Of a stretch of 64,000 nt of DNA, positions 1 through 10,718 are shown piece by piece. A program made the position numbers and the translations under genes. The stretch is from Quercus robur (taxonomy: Eukaryota > Streptophyta > Magnoliopsida > Fagales > Fagaceae), in assembly GCF_932294415.1 (NCBI RefSeq), contig NC_065538.1, positions 20,482,167 through 20,546,166 of the forward strand, read 5' to 3'. Position 1 is the stretch's first letter; each line of letters starts with the position of its first letter. The notes below the pieces were generated by a model. The model saw only the letters and a list, made by a program, of their open reading frames with translations, did no database searches and had not been told where the DNA came from.

Positions 1-306
1 AAAGACCCCCAGAAGAAAGTAGAGAACTCTCTCCCCCGGTAAAAGGGGAGAAAGGGAAGGATATAAGGATCCTTGGACAGCATCCGAGGACAAAAAAAAG
101 TCCTATAACCCGTACCAATGGAGGGCTTAGCTAGTCAAGCCAGGCCCGCCCATATAAGAATTTCCATAGACGCCATGATCAAACCGTCCACCTGTGCCCA
201 AGGTCATGCCTTTCAAGCCCACTCTCTACAAATCATATTGTTGGGGCCCATTGCATACGAGCCCAACGTCATTTTTGGGCCGTTAAACAAATCGTGTCCC
301 TACAAT

Positions 307-324
307 TGGCGCCGTCTGTGGGAA
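307..324 (+). other. Primer-binding site of the LTR element
   Basis: TTGGCGCCGTCTGTGGGA begins two bases after the 5' LTR. TGGCGCC-type sites are typical of plant Gypsy-like elements. The tRNA that primes it is not identified here. Confidence 0.7.
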
Positions 325-570
325 GGCTTGCGCGTTGGCTCAGGCGGCGGCGGAGTTAAGCCTTTGTCGAGCAAGGGTCTATGAGGGTGCCTTCATTACC
401 AGCGACAGGTTGTTGTTGTTCCAACATAAGTTCCCACTACGAGCTATGCCTGGCAGTGCCAAGGACACAGGCAATTCTAGGGGCTTCCAACATTAAGTTA
501 ACCCCTACCCACCTGGGTCAAGGGGCTAACCTTTGGAAATTAAATCAATAGATAAATAAAGAAAAAATAC

Positions 571-1610
571 AAGTTTTGGACAGAACCAAGGCTTTGCATG
601 GTCCTCGGACTCAAGCCTATGGGGAAACCAAGTACACAAAGAAAAACTACAAGTTTTGGACAGAACCAAGACCTTGCATGGTCCTCAGACTCAAGCCCCT
701 GGGGAAACCAACTACTTAAAAGAAAAATACAAGTTTTGGACAGAACTAAGGCCTTGCATGGTCCTCGGACTCAAGCCTCTGGAGAAACCAACTACTTAAA
801 AGAAAATACAAGTTTTGGACAGAACCAAGGCCTTGCATGGTCCTCGGACTCAAGCCTCTGGGGAAACCAACTACTTAAAAGAAAAATACAAGTTTTGGAC
901 AGAACCAAGGACTTGCATGGTCCTCAGACTCAAGCCTATGGGGAAACCAAGTACACAAAGAAAAACTACAAGTTTTGGACAGAACCAAGGCCTTGCATGG
1001 TCCTCGAACTCAAGCCCCTGGGGAAACCAACTACTTAAAAGAAAAATACAAGTTTTGGACAGAACCAAGGTCTTGCATGGTCCTCGGACTCAAGCCTCTG
1101 GGGAAACCAACTACTTAAAAGAAAATACAAGTTTTGGACAGAACCAAGACCTTGCATGGTCCTCGGACTCAAGCCTCTGGGGAAACCAACTACTGAAAAG
1201 AAAAAATACAAGTTTTGGACAGAACTAAGGCCTTGCATAGTCCTCGAACTCAAGCTTCTGGGGAAACCAACTACTTAAAAGAAAAATACAAGTTTTGGAC
1301 AAAACCAATGCCTTGCATGGTCCTCGGACTCAAGCCTCTGGGGAAACCAACTACTTAAAAGAAAAATACAAGTTTTGGACAGAACCAAGGCCTTGCATGG
1401 TCCTCGGACTCAAGCCTATGGGGAAACCAAGTACACAAAGAAAAACTACAAGTTTTGGACAGAACCAAGGCCTTGCATAGTTCTCGGACTCAAGCCTCTG
1501 GGGAAACCAACTACTTAAAAGAAAAATACAAGTTTTGGACAGAACGAAGGCCTTGCATGGTCCTCGAACTCAAGCCTCTAGGGAAACCAAGTACTCAAAA
1601 GAAAAACTAC
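571..1610 (+). repeat. 80-bp tandem repeat array, 13 copies
   Basis: The start of the unit, AAGTTTTGGACAGAACCAAG, recurs at 571, 651, 731, 810, 890, 970, 1050, 1129, 1210, 1290, 1370, 1450 and 1530, a period of 79-81 bp. Two sub-variants alternate irregularly: one with CCTCTGGGGAAACCAACTAC and one with CCTATGGGGAAACCAAGTAC. The array lies in the untranslated interior of the LTR element. The long open frames across it on both strands exist only because of the repeat period. Confidence 0.95.
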
Positions 1611-2277
1611 GTTACATGGACCTTAACATCTGTCCGAAGAAAGCTCTTCATTAACAATTGGGTTAATCCCTAAACTGCATGGATTCCCAAGTCTGCTCTC
1701 AGATCCTCAGTACCAAAGGGATTGATGCAATATAGAGCAATATGTTACCAAAAACACAATCGAAGTCCCTCACTGCTCGGCCATCCTCTCGGATGAATTA
1801 TTTAGAGTTTATCGTTCTCGGACGGTCTCCTCGCATGTATTACGGAATATTCAGCTGTTATCTCGGTTAGTTTCCTGAGTTTAATTTACTGTGAATCATC
1901 GTTATTGTGCCTGGTAATGTCGGTAAAGTAGAATTAGTCGGATTATGTTTCAAGGTTTCCTGCTCTAAGTATCATTGAAGAAAAACACACCAAGAGCACA
2001 CCCATTCACAAAGTAGTTGTTGCAAAAACAAAAAGAAGAGAAAAATATCCAAAACAAGTAAATAAATTCCACTTTTATTAAGACAAAGAAATAGTACAGC
2101 GTACAATGAAAAGCTGGAATAAGCTTATACTGGAGCTAACTACATAAGCGAAAAGGAAAATACAAGAAAATAAAGAGAAAGCCGAGGAAGTAACACAGAG
2201 GAGAGGTTGGCTGCTGTTGTTCAAGGAAAATCATTCCTCAACACTTTTACATGCCTATAACTCAGGCAGTCAAAGAA

Positions 2278-2403
2278 CCCAACGTGGGGCCTGCACCGTT
2301 GAAGAAAAGGCGTAGAGAGCCCGACTTCGGGCTAGCGGAGCTGAAGAAAAGGTGCAGAGAACCCAACTTGAGGGCAGCACCGTTGAAGAAAAGGTGCAGG
2401 GAG
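2278..2403 (+). repeat. 42-bp tandem repeat, 3 copies
   Basis: Three 42-bp units start at 2278, 2320 and 2362. Each runs from CCCRACTT-like sequence through TTGAAGAAAAGGTGCAGAGA. The period is divisible by three, so an open frame runs through it, but there is no recognisable protein. It is inside the LTR element. Confidence 0.85.
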
Positions 2404-3125
2404 CCGGAAGTTGATGGGCCTTCACGTAACCACGTCTGCGATAAAGCAGACGGCGCTGATGGCGAAAAACTCTACTTCTGATGCACCAAGAATCTGGTGC
2501 GACCAGTACCTGCTTCGGATTTTGACTAAAAGAAGGAGAAACACCATTTCCCCTTTGTCAAGACGGAATATTTTCTTGAATCTGTGCCTCCCTTGCCCAG
2601 ACCACGCTACCTTGAGTCTCGGAAGGACCCGACGCCTCTGTGGCGGATGGAGTTCCTTCACCCCAACCCGCGCCTTAAGCATATTACACTAAGGGTGGAT
2701 AACACCGGATACGGAGGCTGTGATTATGGCTGAAGGATTATGGTTTGGGAGGAAACTGAAGGATTTATGTGTAAGTAGAGCAACCTCCTATCCTATTTAT
2801 TTAAAAGACCAGGAGGTGGCATTTAATTCACGCAGAGTTCCAAGGAACGCTACAGACAAAATGGTTTCGGCTCAATTTCCAATGCCACCTGCAACCATAA
2901 GGTTAAAGGATTCTCGTGAAGGCGCGTCTCGAACACTGGAACGTCAAAGGGCACCGCGTGACTAAAGACTAAACGAATGCCTCTTAATCCGGTGCATCTC
3001 CTATGCAAATGGAAAAGGCCAAACATCAAAAAGTACATAATCTGAGTGAGTCGTGATGCGGGCCCAGCATTATCAAAATCCTCATCCCCAACTAAAAGTC
3101 GGGCAGCAGGATTTTGAGGGGCTAT

Positions 3126-3774
3126 TGTGGGGCTAGTGAATTCGCGGCCCAATCCCACTCTACATGGGGCCCCAGGGTCTAGGGCCCAAGTCGAGGAGAG
3201 CCATTGCCGAGGACGACCTCTTGCTCGGCACCTCACAAAATGACTGAAGAAAGGGGGAAACTGAGTTCAGGAGCAGAGTAAGGGAAAAGCTGCCAACGTC
3301 ATAATACCAAGCCCTGTATTTGACAAGTCCATGCTTTAAACCATACCTTTTAACTTTCCCAATGACCCCAAACCATACTGGGTATGGGTTGACAAGACAG
3401 GTTTGCACCCCAGAAAAGTGAAACTTACACATGGACTCTAAATAAAAGAACAAACATGAGTATAAAAGAGAAAGACCCCCAGAAGAAAGTAGAGGACTCT
3501 CTCCCCCGGTAAAAGGGGAGAAAGGGAAGGATATAAGGATCCTTGGACAGCGTTCGAGGACAAAAAAAAGTCCTACAACCCGTACCAATGGAGGGCTTAA
3601 CTAGTCAAGCCAGGCCCGCCCATATAAGAATTTCCATAGACGCCACGATCAAACCGTCCACCTGTGCCCAAGGTCATGCCTTTCATGCCCACTCTCTACA
3701 AATCATATTGTTGGGGCCCATTGCATACGAGTCCAACGTCATTTTTGGGCCGTTAAACAAATCGTGTCCCTACA
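3126..3774 (+). repeat. 3' LTR of the non-autonomous element
   Basis: The last 304 bp match the truncated 5' LTR at 1-304. The upstream boundary at 3126 is inferred from a purine-rich tract followed by TGTGGGGC, which pairs with the terminal CCCTACA to give the usual TG...CA ends. The 5' copy of this boundary is outside the window, so the start is less certain than the end. Confidence 0.75.
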
Positions 3775-5205
3775 GTAATAATTAAAGTTTAATCTACAAT
3801 AAACTATTTTAATAATTAATGAGTGTAGAAATTTGTCTAAAGATAGCCACATGACATAACTACAATTTCTAGATAATAACTAATTTTAAATTAAAAAATA
3901 TATTAATAGGATTAGTTATTCTATTACAATATTATTTATTCTCAAAAATAAAGATTACTATTCCTATCACCATTTTCATTCAATGTACCAAACATACCAT
4001 AACTCGTAATAGTGAATGTCTAAGAGTGAAATTGAGGATTCTAAATGAAAATTCACAACTCTTAATAGCTCAAACTATGGTCAGGTGAAGATAAATTATC
4101 AAATTTGGGTATTTACAAATAAAATTTGTTACATTAGATTAGGGCTTTTAATCTATTAGTTGTTTAACTTTAATCCAAAAAATTTAAATCCTTAAAGTTT
4201 TGACCTAGCTAGGTCAGATTTAGGAATTTTAATGATATAAGTGCTTTGATCTCAATGGAAGGGCCCTGCGTGAAATTAAGGTGCAAAATTGTAGATTTGA
4301 TTAATGTTAATTTGGTGAGGTGATTTAAGCATTACGATTAATTAAATTTTTGGTAAGTTAAAAGGAGGGGGGGGGGGGGTTCTCGGAAATTAGGGTTTTT
4401 ATTTATCTAAGCTTGGTTTTTAAAATGAGAAGGATTTATATGGAATTGATTGAATTGAGGTATGTTCAATTATGGCTAGTTTAATTTATGGTAGTTTTAT
4501 CTTAAGAACTAAGCAATTACTAATAGATAAAATAATAAATTGAGGATCTTGGAATTAGAGATACTTTCACTTGAAGTGATACTATAAGTTTGAGATTTAA
4601 CATATTCTTACTTAATTTGATGGTAGTATACTTCTTTGGCATATGCTCTGATGATCTTGGTGACAAATCTTGTAATGTGTGATTTTGGTTACTTAGTTAT
4701 TGTGTGCACCAGGGTCTTACACGTAATACTGACCTCTTTTCCTTTTTTATAATGCACCTTTGAAATATCCTAGCCATTTGCACCAATTCCTTATACCTGT
4801 TATTTTTGACTTATTTGGTTTCCCAATATTTATATGTCTTGAGATATTCCTTGTATTTCACTCAATTGAAACTTGTAACATATCACTTCTTGTCGTTAAT
4901 ATCACTTCTTGGCCTTAATAATTGTATATTTGATACATTGTTGGCATTTGAAATATTCTTAGATCTTGCATTATAATTGTATATTTGATACATTGTTGGC
5001 ATTTGAAATATTCTTAGATCTTGCATAATAATTGTAAACATGTTGTGGTCGTCCTTTTTGAGTATATTTAATCCTACTTGTGATTTATAATCCATGAATT
5101 ATTTTAGTGACACTTGCTCATGCCAATAGGACCAATACATGGGCAATGATTTGGATTAAAAAAAAAAAAGGACTCATTTGTCATTGAGTTATAGTCAAAC
5201 TAAGA
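3775..5205. other. AT-rich spacer with a short tandem duplication
   Basis: I see no coding sequence here. A unit of about 54 bp (TAATTGTATATTTGATACAT...) is repeated twice in tandem at about 4918-5025, almost perfectly. A run of 13 G lies near 4367-4379. Confidence 0.6.
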
Positions 5206-5213
5206 CTCCTAAC

Positions 5214-5805
5214 CAGGGCCGGCTCTATGGTGGAGCAAAAAATGCAACCGCCTAAGGTCCCAAGTAAAAAAAAGGCCCCTAAATTTTAACCAATAGGATT
5301 ATTTATAATCAATAAATAAAATAATTTTTTTTATTAGATGAAAAACAAATAAAAAAATAGAGAAAAATGCAACGTCGTCCACAATATTTTTCACAACACT
5401 TTTACAACTAATGCTAAGTAGCAAGTTATTACAGCCTATTGTTAATGGCAAAAAAATAATTATAGTGATATTTTCAAATAAAAAACAAAAAACAGTTTAA
5501 AATCTAGGATTTGTTGTAAAAAATATTGTGAATGTTGCACTTCTAAAAAAAAAAATAATAATAAGAGTTTAATTAGCAAACTTTTACTAGTTTTCATCTA
5601 AATCTACTACTAACACCACTGTTTTACTTACCACTATCAATCTACCACATCAACAAGTATGAAAAATTTTGTCAAACTTTTTTTGTCTTAAAAATTCAAA
5701 AAAAAAAAAAATTCTATGTAGTTCATGTTAATTAGTAGTAATTTTGCATCTAAATAAGATGATCAATTTTCGCCTTAGGCCCCCAAATGCATCAAGCCGC
5801 CCCTG
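5214..5805 (+). mobile_element. hAT-type non-autonomous element (592 bp)
   Basis: The ends are imperfect inverted repeats: CAGGGCCGGCTCTATGG at the left, and CAGGGGCGGCTTGATGC as the reverse complement of the right. Identical 8-bp target duplications CTCCTAAC flank it at 5206-5213 and 5806-5813. CAGGG termini with 8-bp duplications define hAT elements. The interior is AT-rich and codes for nothing recognisable, so this is a deletion derivative or MITE. It is oriented arbitrarily. Confidence 0.93.
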
Positions 5806-6109
5806 CTCCTAACCTAACACAATTGATCTAAAATCCTAATTTTGATAATTCAAAGTCAAATGGGAATAATCTCAATTAATTAGACATGGTCGTTAAGATA
5901 CGTTAACATATTAAATTTTCTCTAATTTATGTTGCAAATTGCTATTGCCTCCATCTTTGTTGAAAGCATCACATCACAGTCATTTGATGATCATTCAATG
6001 TTCCTACCAACCCCTAGGCACCTAATGCCAACTCAATTAAAAATAGGCGGGCTGAAATGAATATATGCGAAGCCAAAGACCCAGGCACCAGACCTTTTGG
6101 ACTTTTAAA

Positions 6110-7043
6110 CAGGGTGTGCATGTGTTAGGTTGGGTTAGACTGAGAGGATTTTTTGACCCAACTCACTATGATGGGTTAAAAAAAATTTAATCCAACCCAA
6201 CTTATCATATAAGTTGGCAAAATTTGCCAAACAGTGAAAATTCTGAAAAATTTTAGCCGGACAGCACGCGTCCAAACTTATTTAGTTAGTTAGACTGTTT
6301 TTGAAAGTCGAGTTTGGCAAACTCGACTTTGGGCTGGATTATTGACACAATAGTGGCGTTTTTTTTTAGTGGCGTTTTACATAAACGCTGCTATAGCCAC
6401 TAAAAAAACGCCACTATAGTGTGCGTTTTCCAGCCCAAAGTCGAGTTTGCCAAACTCGACTTTCAAAAACAGTCTAACTTATTATATAACTTTGAACACG
6501 TGCCATACGCCTAATTTTTTCCTAAAAATAGTCTGTTTGGCAAGTTTTTCCCATATAAGTCCAACCCAACTTATATGGGTCGGGTTGGATTGGGTTGAAC
6601 TCATAGGTTTGACAAATATTTTTTTTATTATTATTAAATTGAGTAGAAAAAAATATAAATATTAATATATTAAAAAAATCCAAAGATTAGTATTAATGTA
6701 ACTCGTTAAAGACAAATAACACTAATGACTAAACAACAATAGTAATTTACTATGGTTTGTGTGAACTAATTGACATTTATATAGGATAGAAAGAACTAGT
6801 TATTTTAAAAATTTTATTAATTATATAATATATTTTATATATATATATATATTAAATATATGGATGGGTCGGGTTGGGTTTGACAGATTTGAAATTTTAT
6901 GATCCAAATCCAACCCGACCCGCTATCAAAAAAAATTTTGTAACCCAACCCAACCCACCAAACCCTAAAAATCGACCCAACCCGGTGGGTTGGGTTGGAT
7001 CGAATTGGTTTTGGCGGGTTGGCGAGTTGACTGCACACCCCTA
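6110..7043 (+). mobile_element. hAT-type non-autonomous element (934 bp) hosting a nested element
   Basis: The left end is CAGGGTGTGCA and the reverse-complemented right end is TAGGGGTGTGCA. An 8-bp duplication CTTTTAAA flanks it at 6102-6109 and 7044-7051. The subterminal parts are rich in GGGTTGGGTT and AACCCAACCC runs, which make short chance frames. It holds no transposase. A separate palindromic element (6289-6478) has inserted into its left half. Confidence 0.92.
6289..6478 (+). mobile_element. Nested compound-palindrome MITE (190 bp)
   Basis: Arms 6289-6337 and 6430-6478 are perfect 49-nt inverted repeats starting GTTAGACTG. Each arm also contains its own near-perfect palindrome (AAAGTCGAGTTTG ... 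CAAACTCGACTTT). A second inverted pair, AGTGGCGTTTTTTT and AAAAAAACGCCACT, lies inside. TTA flanks both sides (6286-6288 and 6479-6481), a possible 3-bp duplication as in PIF/Harbinger or CACTA elements, though the termini do not match either family well. The whole unit could fold into one long hairpin. Confidence 0.8.
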
Positions 7044-7294
7044 CTTTTAAACCCAATAATAAGTCAATAAAACACAAAACTAGATTAAATGGCCTGCGAT
7101 TCTGCAAGTCTAAGCTTAAATGACACTCTAGTAAGCTGGAATTTATGATCAGCAACCCTAAGCTGGCTAAATGAGTAGCAACCTAATTGGGCTAGATGAC
7201 CCACACTCACACAAAAGTAGACTTTTTAAATGATCCACAATTAAGCCAGAGCTTATGCTACGCAAAAACCAAAATTGGGCTTTATGATACATAA

Positions 7295-7434
7295 GGGTCT
7301 GTTTGGTACTTGGATTTAAACAACAGTTTTCAATTTTTTTTAAAATACGTATGGGTGAAAAAGTGTATGAAAATGCGTATAATGTTATTCAAAAACTAAA
7401 AACATATGTTTAAAATGATATACCAAACAGTCCC
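7295..7434 (+). mobile_element. PIF/Harbinger (Tourist-like) MITE, 140 bp
   Basis: Terminal inverted repeats are GGGTCTGTTTGGTA at the left and GGGACTGTTTGGTA as the reverse complement of the right. TAA lies on each side (7292-7294 and 7435-7437), the 3-bp duplication expected for this superfamily. It has no coding capacity. Confidence 0.82.
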
Positions 7435-10400
7435 TAAGTATCTAGAACATTATGAATACATAAATTATTTGGACAAAATGACCTACACCGAACCGGGCTA
7501 AAGGACCCATAATAATTTGGGCTCTATAACCAATGAAACTTAACCCACACAGATTGGGCCCCCTATTTGCACTAAATCTGCTAGCAATAGAAGAAGCAAG
7601 CCATGACACTCAAAAGCCCAAATAAGTTAATGGGTAAACAATAGGAGTAGTAAAACCCACTAGCAATGCTGGTACTAAAACAGAATGACAAATTCCAAAA
7701 CTTTTGTCACAAGCTTGCTTAACAGTGGATATATTTAGTCCATACTTTTCAGGTTTTGGGGCTTTCTTTTGGGCTTTGTTATTTCAGGCTTGAACTGTTA
7801 TGGTTGCGATTAGCAACCCACTAGCCAGAGTGACTTATGGTCTTGGATTCCCCAAAATATTGGGTCTTACAAAGATACATAGCAATCCACAGAAAGAAAA
7901 CCCCAACACCATCAGACTCATCACTAGGATATGGGAAGATATTATAGCACTTTATAGATGAAAAGTAAAACATATTATATGTTACATATATATACTTGGA
8001 ATTTGGAAGAATTGATGCTACCATCTTTTGTCAAGTTTCTCCGTGGCGAACTGTGTGACCTTTTGGTGCTTTTCTAGAATAAAGTAGATGTGAAAGTAAG
8101 AGATTTTATTATTCATGAACAATGTCAACACTCACTAAATCAAGATTCAAATTTACTTTACCATCCAATATTGAAAAAGAAATATACAAATGAATGGCTA
8201 TCAAATTCTTATTCATATAAATGAGGTTGTAGATAAGTTGACCTAAACCTAGTATTAAAAATTCATGCTTATTCGCTTAATTTCATTTCAAACACAAGTT
8301 GAACTTGATCCAAAATAAGATTACATGATCATGATCAAATTTGGTTCATTTTCTTGTCGAACATGCTCGAATTGTTTAAAAACTACTTGATTAATTTATT
8401 TTTGTCCCATATATAGTAAAACTATGACTAGATCACCCATTTACAAATCTATAAATTTTAATTACAAATGGACAGTTCATATTATATTAAACTATATTAA
8501 TATTTACATCATATGGACCTATTTATAAACTTATACAATTCAATCTCAAGTCAATATATATATATATATATACACAATTATACTTGTAAAAATATAATAT
8601 TATTTATAGTTAAATCGAGCCTTATGTTCACAAACATGTTATTATCTTTGAACTTGGTGCGTTTAATAGTTAAGCTTAAGCTTCGCTTGCTTGTTAAACA
8701 AATGAATATAAACAAGTATTTTTCAAAGCCGAGCTCAAGCTATTCATAAATAACTTAGTTCATCCACAACCATATCCATATATCGCATTAGGCTGAAGTG
8801 TCTCAATAATTCTAAAGATAGACCATGACGTAATCTAACACATGTTAAAGGCACATGTTAGCATATTTGTGTGTGTGTGTATATGGCTCTTCATTTGATA
8901 AAATATAAAGGTGGGAAAAAAAGCTACTAAAAGTTATCTTAATTTTTAAAAATGTTAATTTTGTCAAACCAAAAAAAAAAAAAAAAATGTTAATTTTGTT
9001 GTTCATTTAATAAAAAGTGAGACAAAAGGCAAAAAGATGGAAATTATAAGCTTTCGAAGTGGATACCCATCAACAATAAGAAATAGGGCAAGATAAAACA
9101 TAAACATGACAAATGGTTTGAGTCATTGGTTCAAGTTCGATCAAACAAAATTTGAGTCAGAATTTTTTGGACTAAAATGGAATATAGTTCCTATGACCCT
9201 TACTCGGATTCTAATGGATTGAATTAGCTCAAAATGTCCCATATTTCTTTCACTTAAAAAAATTATCTCCTTTTCCATATTTCTTTTAATACAAATAAAA
9301 GAAAAAAAAATTGAATGCACATAAATCCTTAAGTTTATAATTCGATAATTAATTCTAATAGTTTAGTAGTCTAATAACTATTTATACCAAATAAGAAAAG
9401 AAAATGCATATACATATTATACACAAAACATGAAATAAGGTTCAAATCACCTATAAACTAAGTGTGATTTTGGATTAGTTTATTTTTATTTTTTGAAAGC
9501 CTATTGTCTATTTGCTAAAAGTTGGCAAAATTATAATTGTACTTTAAAAATGTTAAGGCTTTTAAAAAATTGTACATAAATAATAAGCTAAAAAGTTAAA
9601 AGGAAAAAACTAATCCAAACTCTTATCTTATAATATATATCGCTTTAAGAAATAAGAATAAAATATAACAAACTAGGTAAATAAAAAAAGAAGAAGAATC
9701 AGGAAGAAAATCTATAATGAACTTATGAAAAAATACTCAATGTTAATAGCAGATTTGATATTGAAATGATTCATATTTGAGAATTTCTTGTCAAGTTGAT
9801 GAGTTATGTTATTATTATTTTCATCTAAAATATTACAATTTAATAAAACGTTATTATACAAACATAAATTGGAAATGAGTAAATTAAAAAAAAGCTTAAA
9901 TTTATATAATAAAGGCTTGATGAGCAGGTTAGGGTGGGTACAAGTAGACTCAACTGGCCAATTCAAACCAGATTGGGTTCAGGTTTGAAATTTATTAGAT
10001 TAAAACAAGTTGTTATTCTTATGAACCATAGGTCCCATACCCTATTTTTTTAGTTCGGATTCATGAATTTTCCGGTTGGCAAGTGCAAACTAGTCAGATT
10101 TTGCAGTTCTTTATCTGCTAAATGAACCAATGTCAAGGTTGTTCATATTTGTTATTCTAATTTGAAGAATCCAAAACCCCCCACAATAAGAAGAATGAGA
10201 CACAGTGCGTTGTTTCAATCATTTGACATATACTGCATCGTCTTCTTTTAAGAAAGTGACAAACATAGCCAAATGCTTCCTAGAAGCACATCTTTTTTTA
10301 TCAAATACTCCAGCATCATGTCCCTATTATAGACACCACACAACTCATCCCTAGTATCTTTGAGAACTACCCTTAGATGATTATGGAACTTTCCAGCATC

Positions 10401-10718
10401 CAATCATTGCTTTTCAAGGTTGCCAACATATAACTTCATGCAAAAAAAAAAAGGTAAAATCTAGAGAGCGTGGAGGTTGAAGCAGTGCCTGCCTTCATAC
10501 TTGAATTAGGTACAGATCAATTGGTGCAAAGAGGAGTACCACAAACCAACTGCCATTAAAAGTTATAAACTACAAAATACAAAGCCTAAGAGTGGAGCTT
10601 TTATTTGATATATATACTGTAACAAGCCTGATATATTGCTCTTTGCAGGTTTCAAAGAATCTGGTTGCCTGGTATGAGAAAAAGTTTGAGTTAGGCTGAA
10701 AAGTAACAGGTTTTAAGT
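7435..10718. other. AT-rich spacer, 3' flank of the transporter gene
   Basis: No convincing gene is visible. The DNA is AT-rich with short TA and A runs (8555-8574, 8970-8987). About 9920-10100 contains GGTTGGGT-like text resembling decayed hAT subterminal sequence. The last few hundred bases are probably the 3' UTR and terminator of the minus-strand gene that ends at 10719, but no poly(A) site was assigned. Confidence 0.5.

Larger units (their letters stand above)
1..3774 (+). mobile_element. Non-autonomous LTR retrotransposon (fossil), 5' end outside window
   Basis: Positions 1-304 and 3471-3774 are the same sequence without indels and about 97% identical (8 mismatches), so they are the ends of two LTRs. 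The 3' LTR probably starts at 3126 (TGTGGGGC, right after the purine-rich GATTTTGAGGGGCTATT) and ends at 3774 (CCCTACA), about 649 bp. The 5' LTR ends at 304 and is followed at 307-324 by TTGGCGCCGTCTGTGGGA, a primer-binding site of the type seen in plant Gypsy-like elements. The interior of about 2.8 kb shows no gag, protease, reverse transcriptase or integrase, so it depended on another element (LARD-like, about 4.1 kb in all). High LTR identity suggests a fairly recent insertion, perhaps one to a few million years. The 3' flank GTAAT is a candidate target duplication whose partner lies outside the window. Confidence 0.88.

Noticed and set aside
571-1610. Regular repeats that could suggest a CRISPR array
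   Set aside because: The units are contiguous 80-bp near-identical repeats without unique spacers, inside an LTR element in a plant genome.
598-1673. Several 60-150-codon open frames on both strands
   Set aside because: They are translations of the 80-bp tandem array and repeat the same phrases with frame drift. There is no start context or family match.
6835-7155. 106-codon frame
   Set aside because: It is made from GGGTTGGGTT subterminal repeats of the hAT element.
10100-10440. Possible antisense coding relic (KLYVGNLEK-like reading)
   Set aside because: Only a few residues look familiar and stops follow at once. Not enough to call a gene or pseudogene.
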